Virus record (IMG/VR): IMGVR_UViG_3300043411_001170 | Location: 1-64,000 of that record | Source: a virus | DNA length: 64,000 nt | Reading direction: 5' to 3' (one strand) | Shown: positions 1-9,019 of the stretch, piece by piece | Position numbering within the stretch: position 1 is the first letter of the stretch | Layout: every line of letters begins with the position of its first letter | Program-made: the position numbers and the translations under genes | The notes under the pieces: generated by a model | Told to the model about the DNA's origin: nothing | The model's database searches: none | Seen by the model: the letters and a program-made list of their open reading frames with translations, nothing else

Positions 1-71
1 TATTGAAAGAAGTCAGGTTGTGTATTCGTTACATTTTCTGCATCAACGAAAAACGAGTCTTTTGCGGCCAT
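1..71 (-). CDS. Partial virion-module protein, N-terminus only
   Basis: Only the first 23 codons lie in the window; the gene runs off the left edge on the minus strand. The product begins MAAKDSFFVDAENVTNTQPD. The start is chosen because GGTGAG sits a few bases upstream of the ATG, the same GTGAGATT-type spacing seen before the next gene. It follows the two paralogous virion-like genes in the same direction, so it probably belongs to the tail or fibre module. Nothing in the visible residues identifies a family. Confidence 0.6.
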   Translation of the reverse strand, partial: MAAKDSFFVDAENVTNTQPDFFQ

Positions 72-88
72 AATCTCACCTATTCTGA

Positions 89-1225
89 TTAAGAGATAAC
101 CCCATCTCTGGTTGCTCCGATAGTATTCCATCTAACTGTAGAACCATCCCAAGGTAATATATGTTTTACAACAGTTATCGAAGCTGATATACCAAAACAC
201 ATCCAAGTGGCCCCTACATTTGTATCATTTGGTGTAAAACCATAACAGACTCTCCAGAAATCAGGATCTGCTGTTCCGACATCCGAAAGATTTGAACATA
301 CTTTCATTGGATATAAACCATATCTATTCGGAGTATCCGTTTGCGTATTTGGCTGAACCTTTTCCATCGCTAAATTCCAACCAAATCCAACATCTTTTGT
401 TGTGACTCCATCTCTGCTAGTAATTCCTCCATCCCTAAGAGCCTCTGTACCTGTTGTAGTTCCCCATATATTTGTTCTATCTAAGCTTGCTCCTTGAGAA
501 GCGAACATGAATAAGGGGGCTACAGCCGTAATTTCTGAAGGAGGCAGATAAAATCCACCACCTACACAAAAGTTATCTAAAGTAGGAGTTCCACGGGCAG
601 CAATATTGATAAACCAATTATCTTCGTCTGCTATTAGATCCATAAACAGGTTAGTTGTTACGTTTGATGTATATCCCATCATGTTTTGTTTCGACGTTGC
701 AAACGCTCCACCTGTTGCATTAGATAGAGGGAACACATAGAGCGTTCCATTTGTCGGAGTAGTCCAAACAGGGTCTGATTTTACATGTGAACCCATTGAT
801 CCTGACGTGGGGATAAACGGGTTAAACGGAGCACCAAATTCGTCTAGGGCAGCAGCCATAGAAAAACCTAAATAAGATGCCGTTCCTGAACCTGCTGTTC
901 CACGAAATAATGCTGGATTACCTGGAGAAGTACCGAAAATAGGAGAGGCTGTCCATTGAAAATGAACATAATAAGGAAGAGGTCTTTGAACCGTTGCTAC
1001 AAATTCAAAAACTGCCCAGGCATTTGTTTGAAACGGATTTGCCCCATCATGAAAATCAGTCCCTGTAGCAGCGTTCCCATTATTTCTAGCTATTTCTGTG
1101 CAGTAACCTTGTGTTTCCAAGTATTTGAAGAAATCCCATGTTATTTTAAAGATGGATTGAGAATAGTTGGCTAAAGTGAGGCCAGTCAAATAACAGTTAG
1201 CTTTAAAATGGGGAGTTCCAGCCAT
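89..1225 (-). CDS. Virion-like protein, paralogue A
   Basis: This 378-residue protein is rich in Gly, Thr, Asn and aromatic residues and has few charged residues, a composition typical of beta-rich phage tail or decoration proteins. It is a paralogue of the next gene (1246-2469). Both begin with a Phe-Lys-x-(D/N)-C stretch, share CTEIARNNGNAAT around residues 40-55, NAWAVF, FSMAA, the DRTN-WG segment, DFWRV-YG and a C-terminal PWDGSTxR motif, and both end in GxIS. The gene lies 20 bases downstream of its paralogue and downstream of the large fibre gene, all on the minus strand. A receptor-binding, fibre-cap or head-decoration role is inferred from composition and context only. I do not recognise a named family. 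Confidence 0.75.
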   Translation of the reverse strand: MAGTPHFKANCYLTGLTLANYSQSIFKITWDFFKYLETQGYCTEIARNNGNAATGTDFHDGANPFQTNAWAVFEFVATVQRPLPYYVHFQWTASPIFGTSPGNPALFRGTAGSGTASYLGFSMAAALDEFGAPFNPFIPTSGSMGSHVKSDPVWTTPTNGTLYVFPLSNATGGAFATSKQNMMGYTSNVTTNLFMDLIADEDNWFINIAARGTPTLDNFCVGGGFYLPPSEITAVAPLFMFASQGASLDRTNIWGTTTGTEALRDGGITSRDGVTTKDVGFGWNLAMEKVQPNTQTDTPNRYGLYPMKVCSNLSDVGTADPDFWRVCYGFTPNDTNVGATWMCFGISASITVVKHILPWDGSTVRWNTIGATRDGVIS

Positions 1226-1245
1226 ATTTTAATCTCACATATTAA

Positions 1246-2469
1246 TTAGGATATTATTCCATTTCTTGTAAAATTACTACATCTTATTGTAGATCCATCC
1301 CAAGGCATCATTAGACTAGCTACATTAGGATCACTTGCTTGAGTAGTACCTGAAAACAGTATATGGCTCTTAGTAGATGTAGAGTCTCTAGGGTACAGTC
1401 CGTAAGTAACTCTCCAAAAATCTTGATCTGCGTGTCCAACATGAGATGTGCTTGCACATACTTGTAACGGGTATAATGGAAATTTTGAAGGGGACGTTGC
1501 AGTATCTGTTTCTAAATTCGCACGTCTTCTTTCCATTTGAGAGTCCCAACTAAAATCAACTGCTACATTTGCTGTTGGTGTGGCATTAGTTGTATTTCTA
1601 CCAATGGCACCTTCTCTTGTGCCTGTTCCTGCCGAAACGCCCCAAACATTTGTCCTATCTACAAAACTAGCGGTAGTTCTAGTATTGAGCATAAAAAGCG
1701 GGATTTCTGGACTAATATTAGAAGAATGGGGGAAGTAAAGACCGCCACCAACACAAGCCAAATCATTAAAAGCATTGTTTACATTAAAAGCAATAAACCA
1801 GTTATCTGCATCCCCGATACAGTCTATTCTTAATGACGAGGTTGCTGAACTTGTAGATAAGCCAATTGTATTTTGTTTATTCGTTGCATGGGTTCCACCT
1901 GTTTCGTTTGAGATAGGAAAGAAATAATTTGTGGGATTTCCAGCCGTTCCTTTGGCATTCCATACAGGTGTTTGTTTAGTATCAGATCCCAGCGATCCAG
2001 TAGCTGCAAAAGGCCAAGGCCCATCTGTAGCATGAGGAGATGATGCAGGAGCATCAGCAGAGGTTAATCCTGCTGCCATAGAAAAACCTACCTGAATATT
2101 TCCTGAGTTTCCTGCACTATTATAGATTAATCCAGGTGATCCAGGTGCTGTTCCAAACGCAGTTCCTGAAGCCCATTGCATGAGTACACAGTAGGGAAGA
2201 GTTCTACTAGGAGATGCTGGAAATTGAAATACTGCCCAAGCATTTTGCCCAAATGCAGAGGCTTCATCATAAAATCCAGTACCTAAAGGTGTAGGAGAAA
2301 ATGTAGCCGCGTTTCCGTTATTTCTGGCTATTTCAGTACAATGGCCTTCTGTTTCCATCTGTTTAAAGAAATCCCAGATAATCTTAAATGCTGCCTGATT
2401 TAGCTGTATCTGTGTAAGATTGGCAGGATCTAAAAAACAGTCTAGTTTGAAAACTTTTGTACCACTCAT
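1246..2469 (-). CDS. Virion-like protein, paralogue B
   Basis: This 407-residue protein is a paralogue of the neighbouring 89-1225 product. They share the motifs CTEIARNNGNAAT, NAWAVF, GFSMAA, DRTNVWG, a DFWRV-YG block and the PWDGSTIR C-terminus. This copy carries extra loop residues around positions 110-130 and 340-370, so the length difference comes from insertions rather than truncation. The start has a good ribosome site (AAGGTGG) about 8 bases upstream. It sits between the LRR gene and the other paralogue in the minus-strand tail module. The duplication suggests two related virion parts with diverged surface loops. Function is not established. Confidence 0.75.
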   Translation of the reverse strand: MSGTKVFKLDCFLDPANLTQIQLNQAAFKIIWDFFKQMETEGHCTEIARNNGNAATFSPTPLGTGFYDEASAFGQNAWAVFQFPASPSRTLPYCVLMQWASGTAFGTAPGSPGLIYNSAGNSGNIQVGFSMAAGLTSADAPASSPHATDGPWPFAATGSLGSDTKQTPVWNAKGTAGNPTNYFFPISNETGGTHATNKQNTIGLSTSSATSSLRIDCIGDADNWFIAFNVNNAFNDLACVGGGLYFPHSSNISPEIPLFMLNTRTTASFVDRTNVWGVSAGTGTREGAIGRNTTNATPTANVAVDFSWDSQMERRRANLETDTATSPSKFPLYPLQVCASTSHVGHADQDFWRVTYGLYPRDSTSTKSHILFSGTTQASDPNVASLMMPWDGSTIRCSNFTRNGIIS

Positions 2470-2493
2470 CGCACACCACCTTTAAAATATTAA

Positions 2494-2997
2494 TTAATCG
2501 TGGAATTCATATTTAATTTCACCCAATCTCGGATGTTTTTCTATGATTTTTCTTAATTCAGCCATTGCGTCTGGATTTTGCAGTCCATTTCTTGTAAGAT
2601 TAATAAAATTCAATTTCGGAAATTTCAATAGTTCTTCAAAACCACGATAATTTACAATATCATTCTTTCTCAGATTCAACATCTCAAGATTAGGAGCGTC
2701 TAAATTTCCTATACCAACAAACGAGGGAATATGACTATTTGTGAGATACAGGTATTTTAATTTTGGGGCATTAAATCCTTGAAAATCTCTAAAATTACCT
2801 ATACGTCCTCCAGTTAACCGTGCGACTTCGACATTCGGAGCCGTTATCCCCGTAAAGTGGTTTAGGGTTTCTATATAGGTATCCCACTGTCTTGCATTTA
2901 TATCTAGCCCTATTTCTCTTAATCTTGAGATAGAAGGATCGTCATCTGTTTGACGTATTTTTGCCGCTAGTTTTTTAATTGCTATTGATAAACTCAT
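2494..2997 (-). CDS. Small leucine-rich-repeat protein
   Basis: The 167-residue product has about four consecutive leucine-rich-repeat units from residue 60 onward, with recurring patterns such as PKLKYLYLTNSHI, PNLEMLNLRKNDI and PKLNFINLTRNGL. These fit the LxxLxLxxN/HxI consensus. The N-terminus (MSLSIAIKKLAAKIRQ) is a short basic amphipathic helix like those of several other small proteins in this window. I start at the ATG at 2997; an upstream in-frame TTG at 3009 is possible but less likely. It lies 21 bases after the fibre gene in the same direction. LRRs usually mediate protein binding. A fibre-associated or host-interaction role is inferred. Confidence 0.7.
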   Translation of the reverse strand: MSLSIAIKKLAAKIRQTDDDPSISRLREIGLDINARQWDTYIETLNHFTGITAPNVEVARLTGGRIGNFRDFQGFNAPKLKYLYLTNSHIPSFVGIGNLDAPNLEMLNLRKNDIVNYRGFEELLKFPKLNFINLTRNGLQNPDAMAELRKIIEKHPRLGEIKYEFHD

Positions 2998-3018
2998 GTT
3001 ACTATCCAATAGTTAGGG

Positions 3019-6000
3019 TTAGAATCCAATTTCTAACCAAGCTTTTGATAACTTTGTTATATCCGTACCTAAAGTGCCGTCATTTGTCATTCTTACTTCG
3101 TACATCGTTTCAACATCTCTTAATTCTCCAGCCCCAGATCCTACAACAAGTAATCCACTACGGTACGTTGTAGGTGAGTCACTTCCAGCACCTGTAGCTG
3201 TAAGAGTAGATCCCGTCACTAATTCTGTCCCAGGCTCATCGATATTTTGTAGATAAACAGTTCCTGTTAAAGCAGTGTCGGACATAGCTATTGTCGCACA
3301 AAATCTAAATGTTGTTCCTTGTCCATAAACAAGAGGATCTATTGGTGTATTTTCTTCAGTTAGTAAAGTAGAAGTTAAACCGTCTACTTCATTTTTACCT
3401 GCTAGATTCAAAATCTTTAGTTGTGGGAATCTAATACCTGTAGGTAGGACACCTTCATATACAAATGTTGTTGCAGTAGGAGTATTAAATCTGGGCAAGA
3501 TATTCGGAATACTAACATGGGTGATCCCAATAAATCTCAATTCGCTTCCTGCACCGTCATCTTCTGAAATATATATGTTTTGTGGGCTAGGTCCGAGTAC
3601 AGATATTTTAGTATTTGTCACAAGTACATTTAATGTCGAAGCAGATCGTGCAACAAAAATTGGAACATCTACCGTACCAGAGGCTGTTAGAATATGAATC
3701 GAGCAATTATTTAATACCGTTGAATTTGATCCGAAAGTATCGTCGTGACAAATAGCTGAGACAACCGAAGTAGATGCACCATCATTCTGACTAATTTCAA
3801 GGATACATTCGCTTAAGTTAATGGCACCAGCTACTACTGCTGTATCTTTGACAGTTATTGCAGCTATTTCTTGATCTTGACAGTCAGTACCTACAACCAA
3901 AGTACATTTCCTCAAAAAGATCTCATTGTCCGAGGATGTTGCTCGATATATAGCGGCGTAAAAAGTTCCAGAAGGAGTTGCGTGTGAAGCGGTGAAACTA
4001 AATCCGCTATTGTTGGCAACTAAAGTTCCCCCATTGATTCTAACCGCACTAGAATCACCTGTTTCTGCATCTTTTGCGATAGACACATTTACATTATTCA
4101 ATTCAGTGTACGAGATATTATTTATAATCAAAGCTGCTTGGTTAGGGACCACTTTAGCGGGAGTGCTCAACAAAGTAACGTCTTTTAAAGTACAGCTAGA
4201 GTTAGCAGTTACAATGACTTGAGTAATAATTGTCCTATCACCACGTCCAGCTAACGTGCATTGATCTGGCATGGTTACAATTTCGTTGTACGTTCCTGCT
4301 TCAGCAAAGATAAGAACATTTGTCTGTGCAGCCGTTATAATATCAGCACATGCACCATTAATTGATTGATATGGATGTTCTTGATCGAACATACTCAATC
4401 CAGTCCTTGTGTCTGATGCACGTTCATGTCCAGAAGATACCCATACTGTTTTTGCATAATTACTGGTTATTGGGAATCTAATACCCTGCACAGTTCCACT
4501 ATGATTAAAAATAAGAGTTGTCCCAGAGAAACGCTGTGGAATACTGGATTGTGGTTCTAAATAATGTTCTTCTGCAATAAATATTTGAATACTTCCGTTA
4601 TCATCTTCAGATACGAAATTATCTATTACAACAGTGTTAAATAAAATCGTGTTATTGGAAGCACTAAGTACAGTAACTGCATCCAATAATGAATATAAAA
4701 TTATATCATTTCCTGCTGCAAGGGATTCCAATTGGACATAGTTATTAGATGCTTTTATGTTTCTAACACCACCTGAAGTATCTGAAGAAATGAAAGATAA
4801 CTTACCAGTAGAAGCTCCATTTAAGCATCTAACGTGTACTTTACATGAGTCAATAAATATTTTGTTTGCGTTCCCTGAAGTGGTTCCGTAAATCGCACAG
4901 AAATTATCAGCAACTGTTGCACTATTCAATGATAATATTAAGTTTGAATTACGAATATCTACAGTATCCGAATTTCCAGATATCTCTATCAATGAATAGA
5001 ATCCAGTTCCAGGCCCAGTTAAAGATCCTGTAAATGTAACAGTTGTGTTGTTCAGAACAAGAGTAGAGGTAGCCCCTGTTATTTTTATACTGGTCTGATC
5101 TGTCCCAACAGCAGTTCTGGTACTTGATACAGTACAGTTATCTAATGTTACCTGAGCATTAACAACTTCTAATGTTAAGGTATTTGGGACTACTGTTGTA
5201 CCTGTATTTTCTATTTTTAGATCTTTTAGAGTAAATCCTAAAAATCCTGAGCATCCGACGTTAGAAATTATAGTTGTCGGACCCTCACCAATAAGATTGA
5301 CGGAAAATGCAGATAAGGTAACATACTCATCGTAAGTTGCTGCCGATATTTGAATAGCAGTACCTGCAACAGATACTGCATCAACAGCAGCCTGAATTGT
5401 TGCAAATGGATTCTCCATATCATATGGGTCTAATCCTGTTCTCGTATCCGTAGCCCTTTCGTGATTTTTCGCAACATAAATTGTTTTAGCGTAATTACTG
5501 GAATTTGGGAATTTAGTACCATCTGATAAAGTTCCCGTATGAACGTAAGTTCCAAGAGTAGCACCTATTCTAGCAGGTGGTACTGTTCCTGTGGGAAAAT
5601 CAGCCCATACAACATCTAATAATTTAAGTGTATTTCCTACTTGTTCAGAAGAACCTGCACCTGTAGGTGCTTGTCCTAGCACAAAAGTAGGGGAACTAAA
5701 AACAACATTAACTGTCCCAGAAGAATTCACAACAGCAGGAGTAATTGTTCCAGTACCACCCGAATTAAATCTAGGATAGGCACTTATACCACGAAGGTCT
5801 ACGTTACCCTGAGATGCTCCAATAGCACCAAATCCTGCTGCAATACCTGTAGGTCCAGAAGCTACACCATCGAAACTACCTGATAAAGATCCACCACCTA
5901 AAGAAAGGATATCATTAGCGGCATTGGTTCCTTCATGAAGGATACCATATACTTTTTGTGCGGCAGCATTTGACGAAGAGTAACAATCACAGTCCTGTAA

Positions 6001-6948
6001 GTAAAGAGTATTTACTCCTGCACCTGTTGTAATAATCCCGCCATAAGCAACAGTAGAAGCTCCTCCGTGCAGAGCTACAAGTCCAAATCTACAAGCATGT
6101 GCATTTAGTGATCCCCCATTTACAGTAACAGCACCTCTATCCCCTGCATCAGAATCAAGGTAGAAGTCTTCGTTATTTACTCTGGTTAAGTAAACTGACG
6201 TTCCATTACTTATTTCAAGTGGGCTTTCATTTGGAGCAACACTTGCTGCGGCATCATTATATAGTCTAACATCACTAATTCTATTATTAGCACCACTAGA
6301 ACAAATAACCCTAGTGATATAGACTTGTGATCCCATTCCTTTTATATCTATATACTCACCCAACGTAACTACTTCATCGTAATATTCATCAGCTACGTAA
6401 ATAGTAACATTGAATTCTAAGGCTGCTACGATCTCATCAACAGCAGCCTGAATCGTCTCAAAAGGATTCTCCATATCAAAAAGATCTAGCCCGATTCTAG
6501 TATCTGTAGCCCTTTCATGTCCTTTCGATACAAAAACCGTTTTCGCATATACACTTGTAGAATTACCACTACCCCCACCACCTGCTTGAGCAAAAACAAG
6601 AGGGGTAACACCTACAGTGATTGGATTGTCAGTAGTGACCATCCAAATTGAAGCAGCATTTGTAGTTCCTGCCCCAACAGCAACTAACATACCCTCTGAA
6701 ACTTTACCTGTAATTGCATCCTCAGATCTTTGTAAAAAATTTCCTGCAATTACGTCATAAATTCCATTTTGTGCAGGAGTAGATTGATCTTTTACAAGGA
6801 TTCTATCACCGACACTTAAGGATGCAGAATCAAGAGTCGCAAAACTGAGAGCAAGATTTATATTTATTCCTATAGTAGCTGCCCGAACAGACTTCTTTAT
6901 AGCTTGTGAAAGTTTATTTTGATCATTAAGCGTCAATAAATAAGTCAT
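3019..6948 (-). CDS. Tail fibre or spike with three beta-helix modules
   Basis: This 1309-residue protein starts with a phage tail-fibre N-terminal domain (about residues 20-120; GDRILVKDQ, NGIYDV and a GVTPLVFAQ end), a pattern common in tailed-phage fibres. Three repeated modules follow, each about 350 residues long and opening with YAKT-V-S/A-x-HERATDTRxGL, then (D/E)NPFxTIQAAVDxI. They start near residues 133, 482 and 829. This opening is typical of right-handed parallel beta-helix (pectate-lyase-like, DUF1565-type) domains, and the modules continue as beta-strand repeats rich in N, T, S and V. The last 130 residues form a separate Gly/Thr-rich domain ending in WLEIGF. It is the first gene of the minus-strand tail module. 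Host-receptor or polysaccharide binding is likely. Enzyme activity cannot be judged. Confidence 0.85.
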   Translation of the reverse strand: MTYLLTLNDQNKLSQAIKKSVRAATIGININLALSFATLDSASLSVGDRILVKDQSTPAQNGIYDVIAGNFLQRSEDAITGKVSEGMLVAVGAGTTNAASIWMVTTDNPITVGVTPLVFAQAGGGGSGNSTSVYAKTVFVSKGHERATDTRIGLDLFDMENPFETIQAAVDEIVAALEFNVTIYVADEYYDEVVTLGEYIDIKGMGSQVYITRVICSSGANNRISDVRLYNDAAASVAPNESPLEISNGTSVYLTRVNNEDFYLDSDAGDRGAVTVNGGSLNAHACRFGLVALHGGASTVAYGGIITTGAGVNTLYLQDCDCYSSSNAAAQKVYGILHEGTNAANDILSLGGGSLSGSFDGVASGPTGIAAGFGAIGASQGNVDLRGISAYPRFNSGGTGTITPAVVNSSGTVNVVFSSPTFVLGQAPTGAGSSEQVGNTLKLLDVVWADFPTGTVPPARIGATLGTYVHTGTLSDGTKFPNSSNYAKTIYVAKNHERATDTRTGLDPYDMENPFATIQAAVDAVSVAGTAIQISAATYDEYVTLSAFSVNLIGEGPTTIISNVGCSGFLGFTLKDLKIENTGTTVVPNTLTLEVVNAQVTLDNCTVSSTRTAVGTDQTSIKITGATSTLVLNNTTVTFTGSLTGPGTGFYSLIEISGNSDTVDIRNSNLILSLNSATVADNFCAIYGTTSGNANKIFIDSCKVHVRCLNGASTGKLSFISSDTSGGVRNIKASNNYVQLESLAAGNDIILYSLLDAVTVLSASNNTILFNTVVIDNFVSEDDNGSIQIFIAEEHYLEPQSSIPQRFSGTTLIFNHSGTVQGIRFPITSNYAKTVWVSSGHERASDTRTGLSMFDQEHPYQSINGACADIITAAQTNVLIFAEAGTYNEIVTMPDQCTLAGRGDRTIITQVIVTANSSCTLKDVTLLSTPAKVVPNQAALIINNISYTELNNVNVSIAKDAETGDSSAVRINGGTLVANNSGFSFTASHATPSGTFYAAIYRATSSDNEIFLRKCTLVVGTDCQDQEIAAITVKDTAVVAGAINLSECILEISQNDGASTSVVSAICHDDTFGSNSTVLNNCSIHILTASGTVDVPIFVARSASTLNVLVTNTKISVLGPSPQNIYISEDDGAGSELRFIGITHVSIPNILPRFNTPTATTFVYEGVLPTGIRFPQLKILNLAGKNEVDGLTSTLLTEENTPIDPLVYGQGTTFRFCATIAMSDTALTGTVYLQNIDEPGTELVTGSTLTATGAGSDSPTTYRSGLLVVGSGAGELRDVETMYEVRMTNDGTLGTDITKLSKAWLEIGF

Positions 6949-7165
6949 ATTTTAAAACTCGTGAACTATAGTTACTATTCAATAAAAAATTGCAAGCCAA
7001 TATAGGATAAAATTGTAATTCTATCATGGTAAACTATTAAAACTCTATTTTATCGAACCAATAATAGGAATGCCCAACATAAAAATATTATAATATTTTT
7101 ATGCTAAATCTACTATTAATAACATTAAACATGTCCAAGTAAGGATATGTTAAGGAGCATACTAT
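6949..7165. promoter_or_regulatory. Divergent intergenic region with AT palindrome
   Basis: This 217-base gap separates the minus-strand tail module from the plus-strand kinase operon, so promoters for both directions should lie here. A perfect 20-base palindrome, AAAAATATTATAATATTTTT, occupies 7081-7100 and includes a TATAAT match at 7089-7094. No good -35 box is seen at the usual distance. The ribosome site AAGGAG precedes the 7166 start. No RNA gene or ORF is visible. Confidence 0.4.
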
Positions 7166-7753
7166 ATGTTATTGATCGCGTTAGTTGGTGAAAGTGGTGC
7201 GGGAAAAACTACTCTTGAAACAAATTTATCTGCCGATGGTTACGCTCAAAAATTGATATCAACAACTTCTAGAGCCAAGAGAGCGTCAGATGCGGATAAT
7301 GCTTATTATTTCGTAACTAGAGAAGAATTTGAAAATTCAGATCAATTTTTAGAGAAGGAAATATATGGAAATAACTACTATGGTTTATCTAAAGCCGAAT
7401 TAAAGCGTGTAAAGGATAAAGCTTGCTTTGTCTGCACTCTTGGAGGTTATGAACAGATCGTAGCAAAAATAGATTTTAAAGCCATTTTGTTTTACATTAC
7501 CTGTGATAAAGAAATTTTGAAGAATAGAATGCTATCAAGAGGAGACTCACTAGAATCTATCGAATCTAGACTAGCACAAGATAAATCTCGCTTTAATGAC
7601 ATAGAGGAAATTTCTAAATACAATAATTTTGAAATAGTCGTGATAGATAAAATGTATCCAGCATATAAAATAGATACATCAAACCTAAATGAAGTGGAGA
7701 CACTTGAGTTAGTTAAGAAAATAATAGTCGGTGATTCTTTTTTCCCTCTATAA
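7166..7753 (+). CDS. gmk: Guanylate kinase-like nucleoside monophosphate kinase
   Basis: The 195-residue product matches the guanylate kinase family in length and layout. The P-loop is GESGAGKTT at residues 8-16. The nucleotide-binding region has STTSRAKRASDADNAYYFV followed by TREEF, close to the family pattern of Arg, Asp, YYFVSREEF. The lid region has YGLSKAELKRV, corresponding to the YGTPxxxV of guanylate kinases. It would phosphorylate GMP or dGMP for phage DNA synthesis. It has an AAGGAG ribosome site and is followed after 15 bases by an unknown gene. It complements the ThyX gene further on in nucleotide supply. Confidence 0.8.
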   Translation: MLLIALVGESGAGKTTLETNLSADGYAQKLISTTSRAKRASDADNAYYFVTREEFENSDQFLEKEIYGNNYYGLSKAELKRVKDKACFVCTLGGYEQIVAKIDFKAILFYITCDKEILKNRMLSRGDSLESIESRLAQDKSRFNDIEEISKYNNFEIVVIDKMYPAYKIDTSNLNEVETLELVKKIIVGDSFFPL

Positions 7754-7768
7754 CTAAAGGATGATTAA

Positions 7769-8716
7769 ATGGATTGGCAGAAAGAACTTGAAGAAGGAAG
7801 AACGGTTATAAGAAGGGATAGTTCTAATCCTATAGTAAAAGAAGCCATAAAAAATGGCCATGAATTTTGCGGAGAAGAACTATTAAGTACTCGTATACTA
7901 TCTGAACTCTATTACATAGTAAAAAGAATAATAGATACTGACTTTGATTCTGAAAACGATTATATTTATGACGCATCTTTCGATTTAATGATTGAAGACG
8001 CCATATTTACGGGTATACCAGAAGCAAATCAAATACTTGATAAAATTTTATCTCCAACTTTATCAGTGGCCGATGGAGAAATTAACAATAATTTCTCAAA
8101 TATCGATATTGAATCGGCTGATAAAATACTAGACGTAATAGTTCAAGTAACCCCTACTCATATACATTCTGACAGGCCATATAAAAAGACTTTTAATTTA
8201 TCGCATATTAATAATATAAGAGATGTAAAAAGGATCTTAATATATAAACTATGTGAAGAATTTACTTCTGTACTAAAAGAAAGTAGATACTCTGGATATC
8301 TTATTTTTAATAGCACAAGGATAGTAGATTCAAAAATTCATGAGGATACTTTAGAGGAATATCTTACTGGACGTGGAAGTGCTTATTTAACTATTTCTAC
8401 AAGAAGTTTAGAAATAGTGTCGAATAATAAATTCTCATTTTATGTAATGGTTTTATATAACGGTACTTCTATACAGTATTTTCAAATAAATATTAAAAAT
8501 AAAAAATATCAGGCATATGAGCGTCTAGTTGTAGAAGGGTTCTCTGATATTAGGTGGAACACGCCCTGGTTAAGTATACGTGTTGAAAACCATACATTAG
8601 AATTATTGAAGAATAAAATTCGTCTATACGAGTATAGGATAAAGAGAGTATACCATGAAATACTTTATATAGACGAAGATGACAAAGTTCTATTATTAAC
8701 CAGTCCTGCTTACTAA
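7769..8716 (+). CDS. Unknown protein, 315 residues
   Basis: I do not recognise this protein. The N-terminal half is acidic and helical (for example DTDFDSENDYIYD). The C-terminal half has alternating hydrophobic strands (YLTISTRSLEIVSNNKFSFYVMVLYNG) and ends in a basic/acidic segment. There is no signal peptide or membrane span, and no catalytic motif stands out. It has a clear ribosome site (AAAGGATG) and lies 15 bases after the guanylate kinase gene, so the two are probably co-transcribed. Confidence 0.65.
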   Translation: MDWQKELEEGRTVIRRDSSNPIVKEAIKNGHEFCGEELLSTRILSELYYIVKRIIDTDFDSENDYIYDASFDLMIEDAIFTGIPEANQILDKILSPTLSVADGEINNNFSNIDIESADKILDVIVQVTPTHIHSDRPYKKTFNLSHINNIRDVKRILIYKLCEEFTSVLKESRYSGYLIFNSTRIVDSKIHEDTLEEYLTGRGSAYLTISTRSLEIVSNNKFSFYVMVLYNGTSIQYFQINIKNKKYQAYERLVVEGFSDIRWNTPWLSIRVENHTLELLKNKIRLYEYRIKRVYHEILYIDEDDKVLLLTSPAY

Positions 8717-8721
8717 TAGAG

Positions 8722-8949
8722 TTAAGTATCTGAGTATTCAAATTTTAAAGATTCTAAAGTTGTTATCTTAAATTCTTTAGTTAGCATGGCTTTGAATAAA
8801 GACCATGTTCCATTTTTTATAAGCTCCTCTATAGATCCAGTTCCTTTAAAGATAATACGATCAAATTGATCCCCTATCTTTTTGGCTTCACCATAAAACA
8901 CATCAAAACTAGTTGCTGTAATTTTATACTTGATCACAAGAGTTGCCAT
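8722..8949 (-). CDS. Small unknown protein on the opposite strand
   Basis: This is a short gene of 75 residues reading against its neighbours. The ATG at 8949 is preferred over the upstream in-frame start at 8985 because GAGGG lies 5 bases before it. The product (MATLVIKYKITATSFDVFYG...) alternates beta strands and helix, has no membrane segment and ends FEYSDT. It converges on the 7769-8716 gene with a 5-base gap and diverges from the gene at 9020, so it is an isolated single-gene unit. Function unknown. Confidence 0.55.
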   Translation of the reverse strand: MATLVIKYKITATSFDVFYGEAKKIGDQFDRIIFKGTGSIEELIKNGTWSLFKAMLTKEFKITTLESLKFEYSDT

Positions 8950-9019
8950 TTTACCCTCTAAATTAGTCGAAACACCTTCCCCCATCTAGAAAAAAATAGA
9001 ATAGAAAAAAGGATAAAAA

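Noticed and set aside
7081-7100. 20-base palindrome as a terminator
   Set aside because: It lies between divergent start codons and is all A/T, so no gene ends there; an operator or promoter element is more likely.
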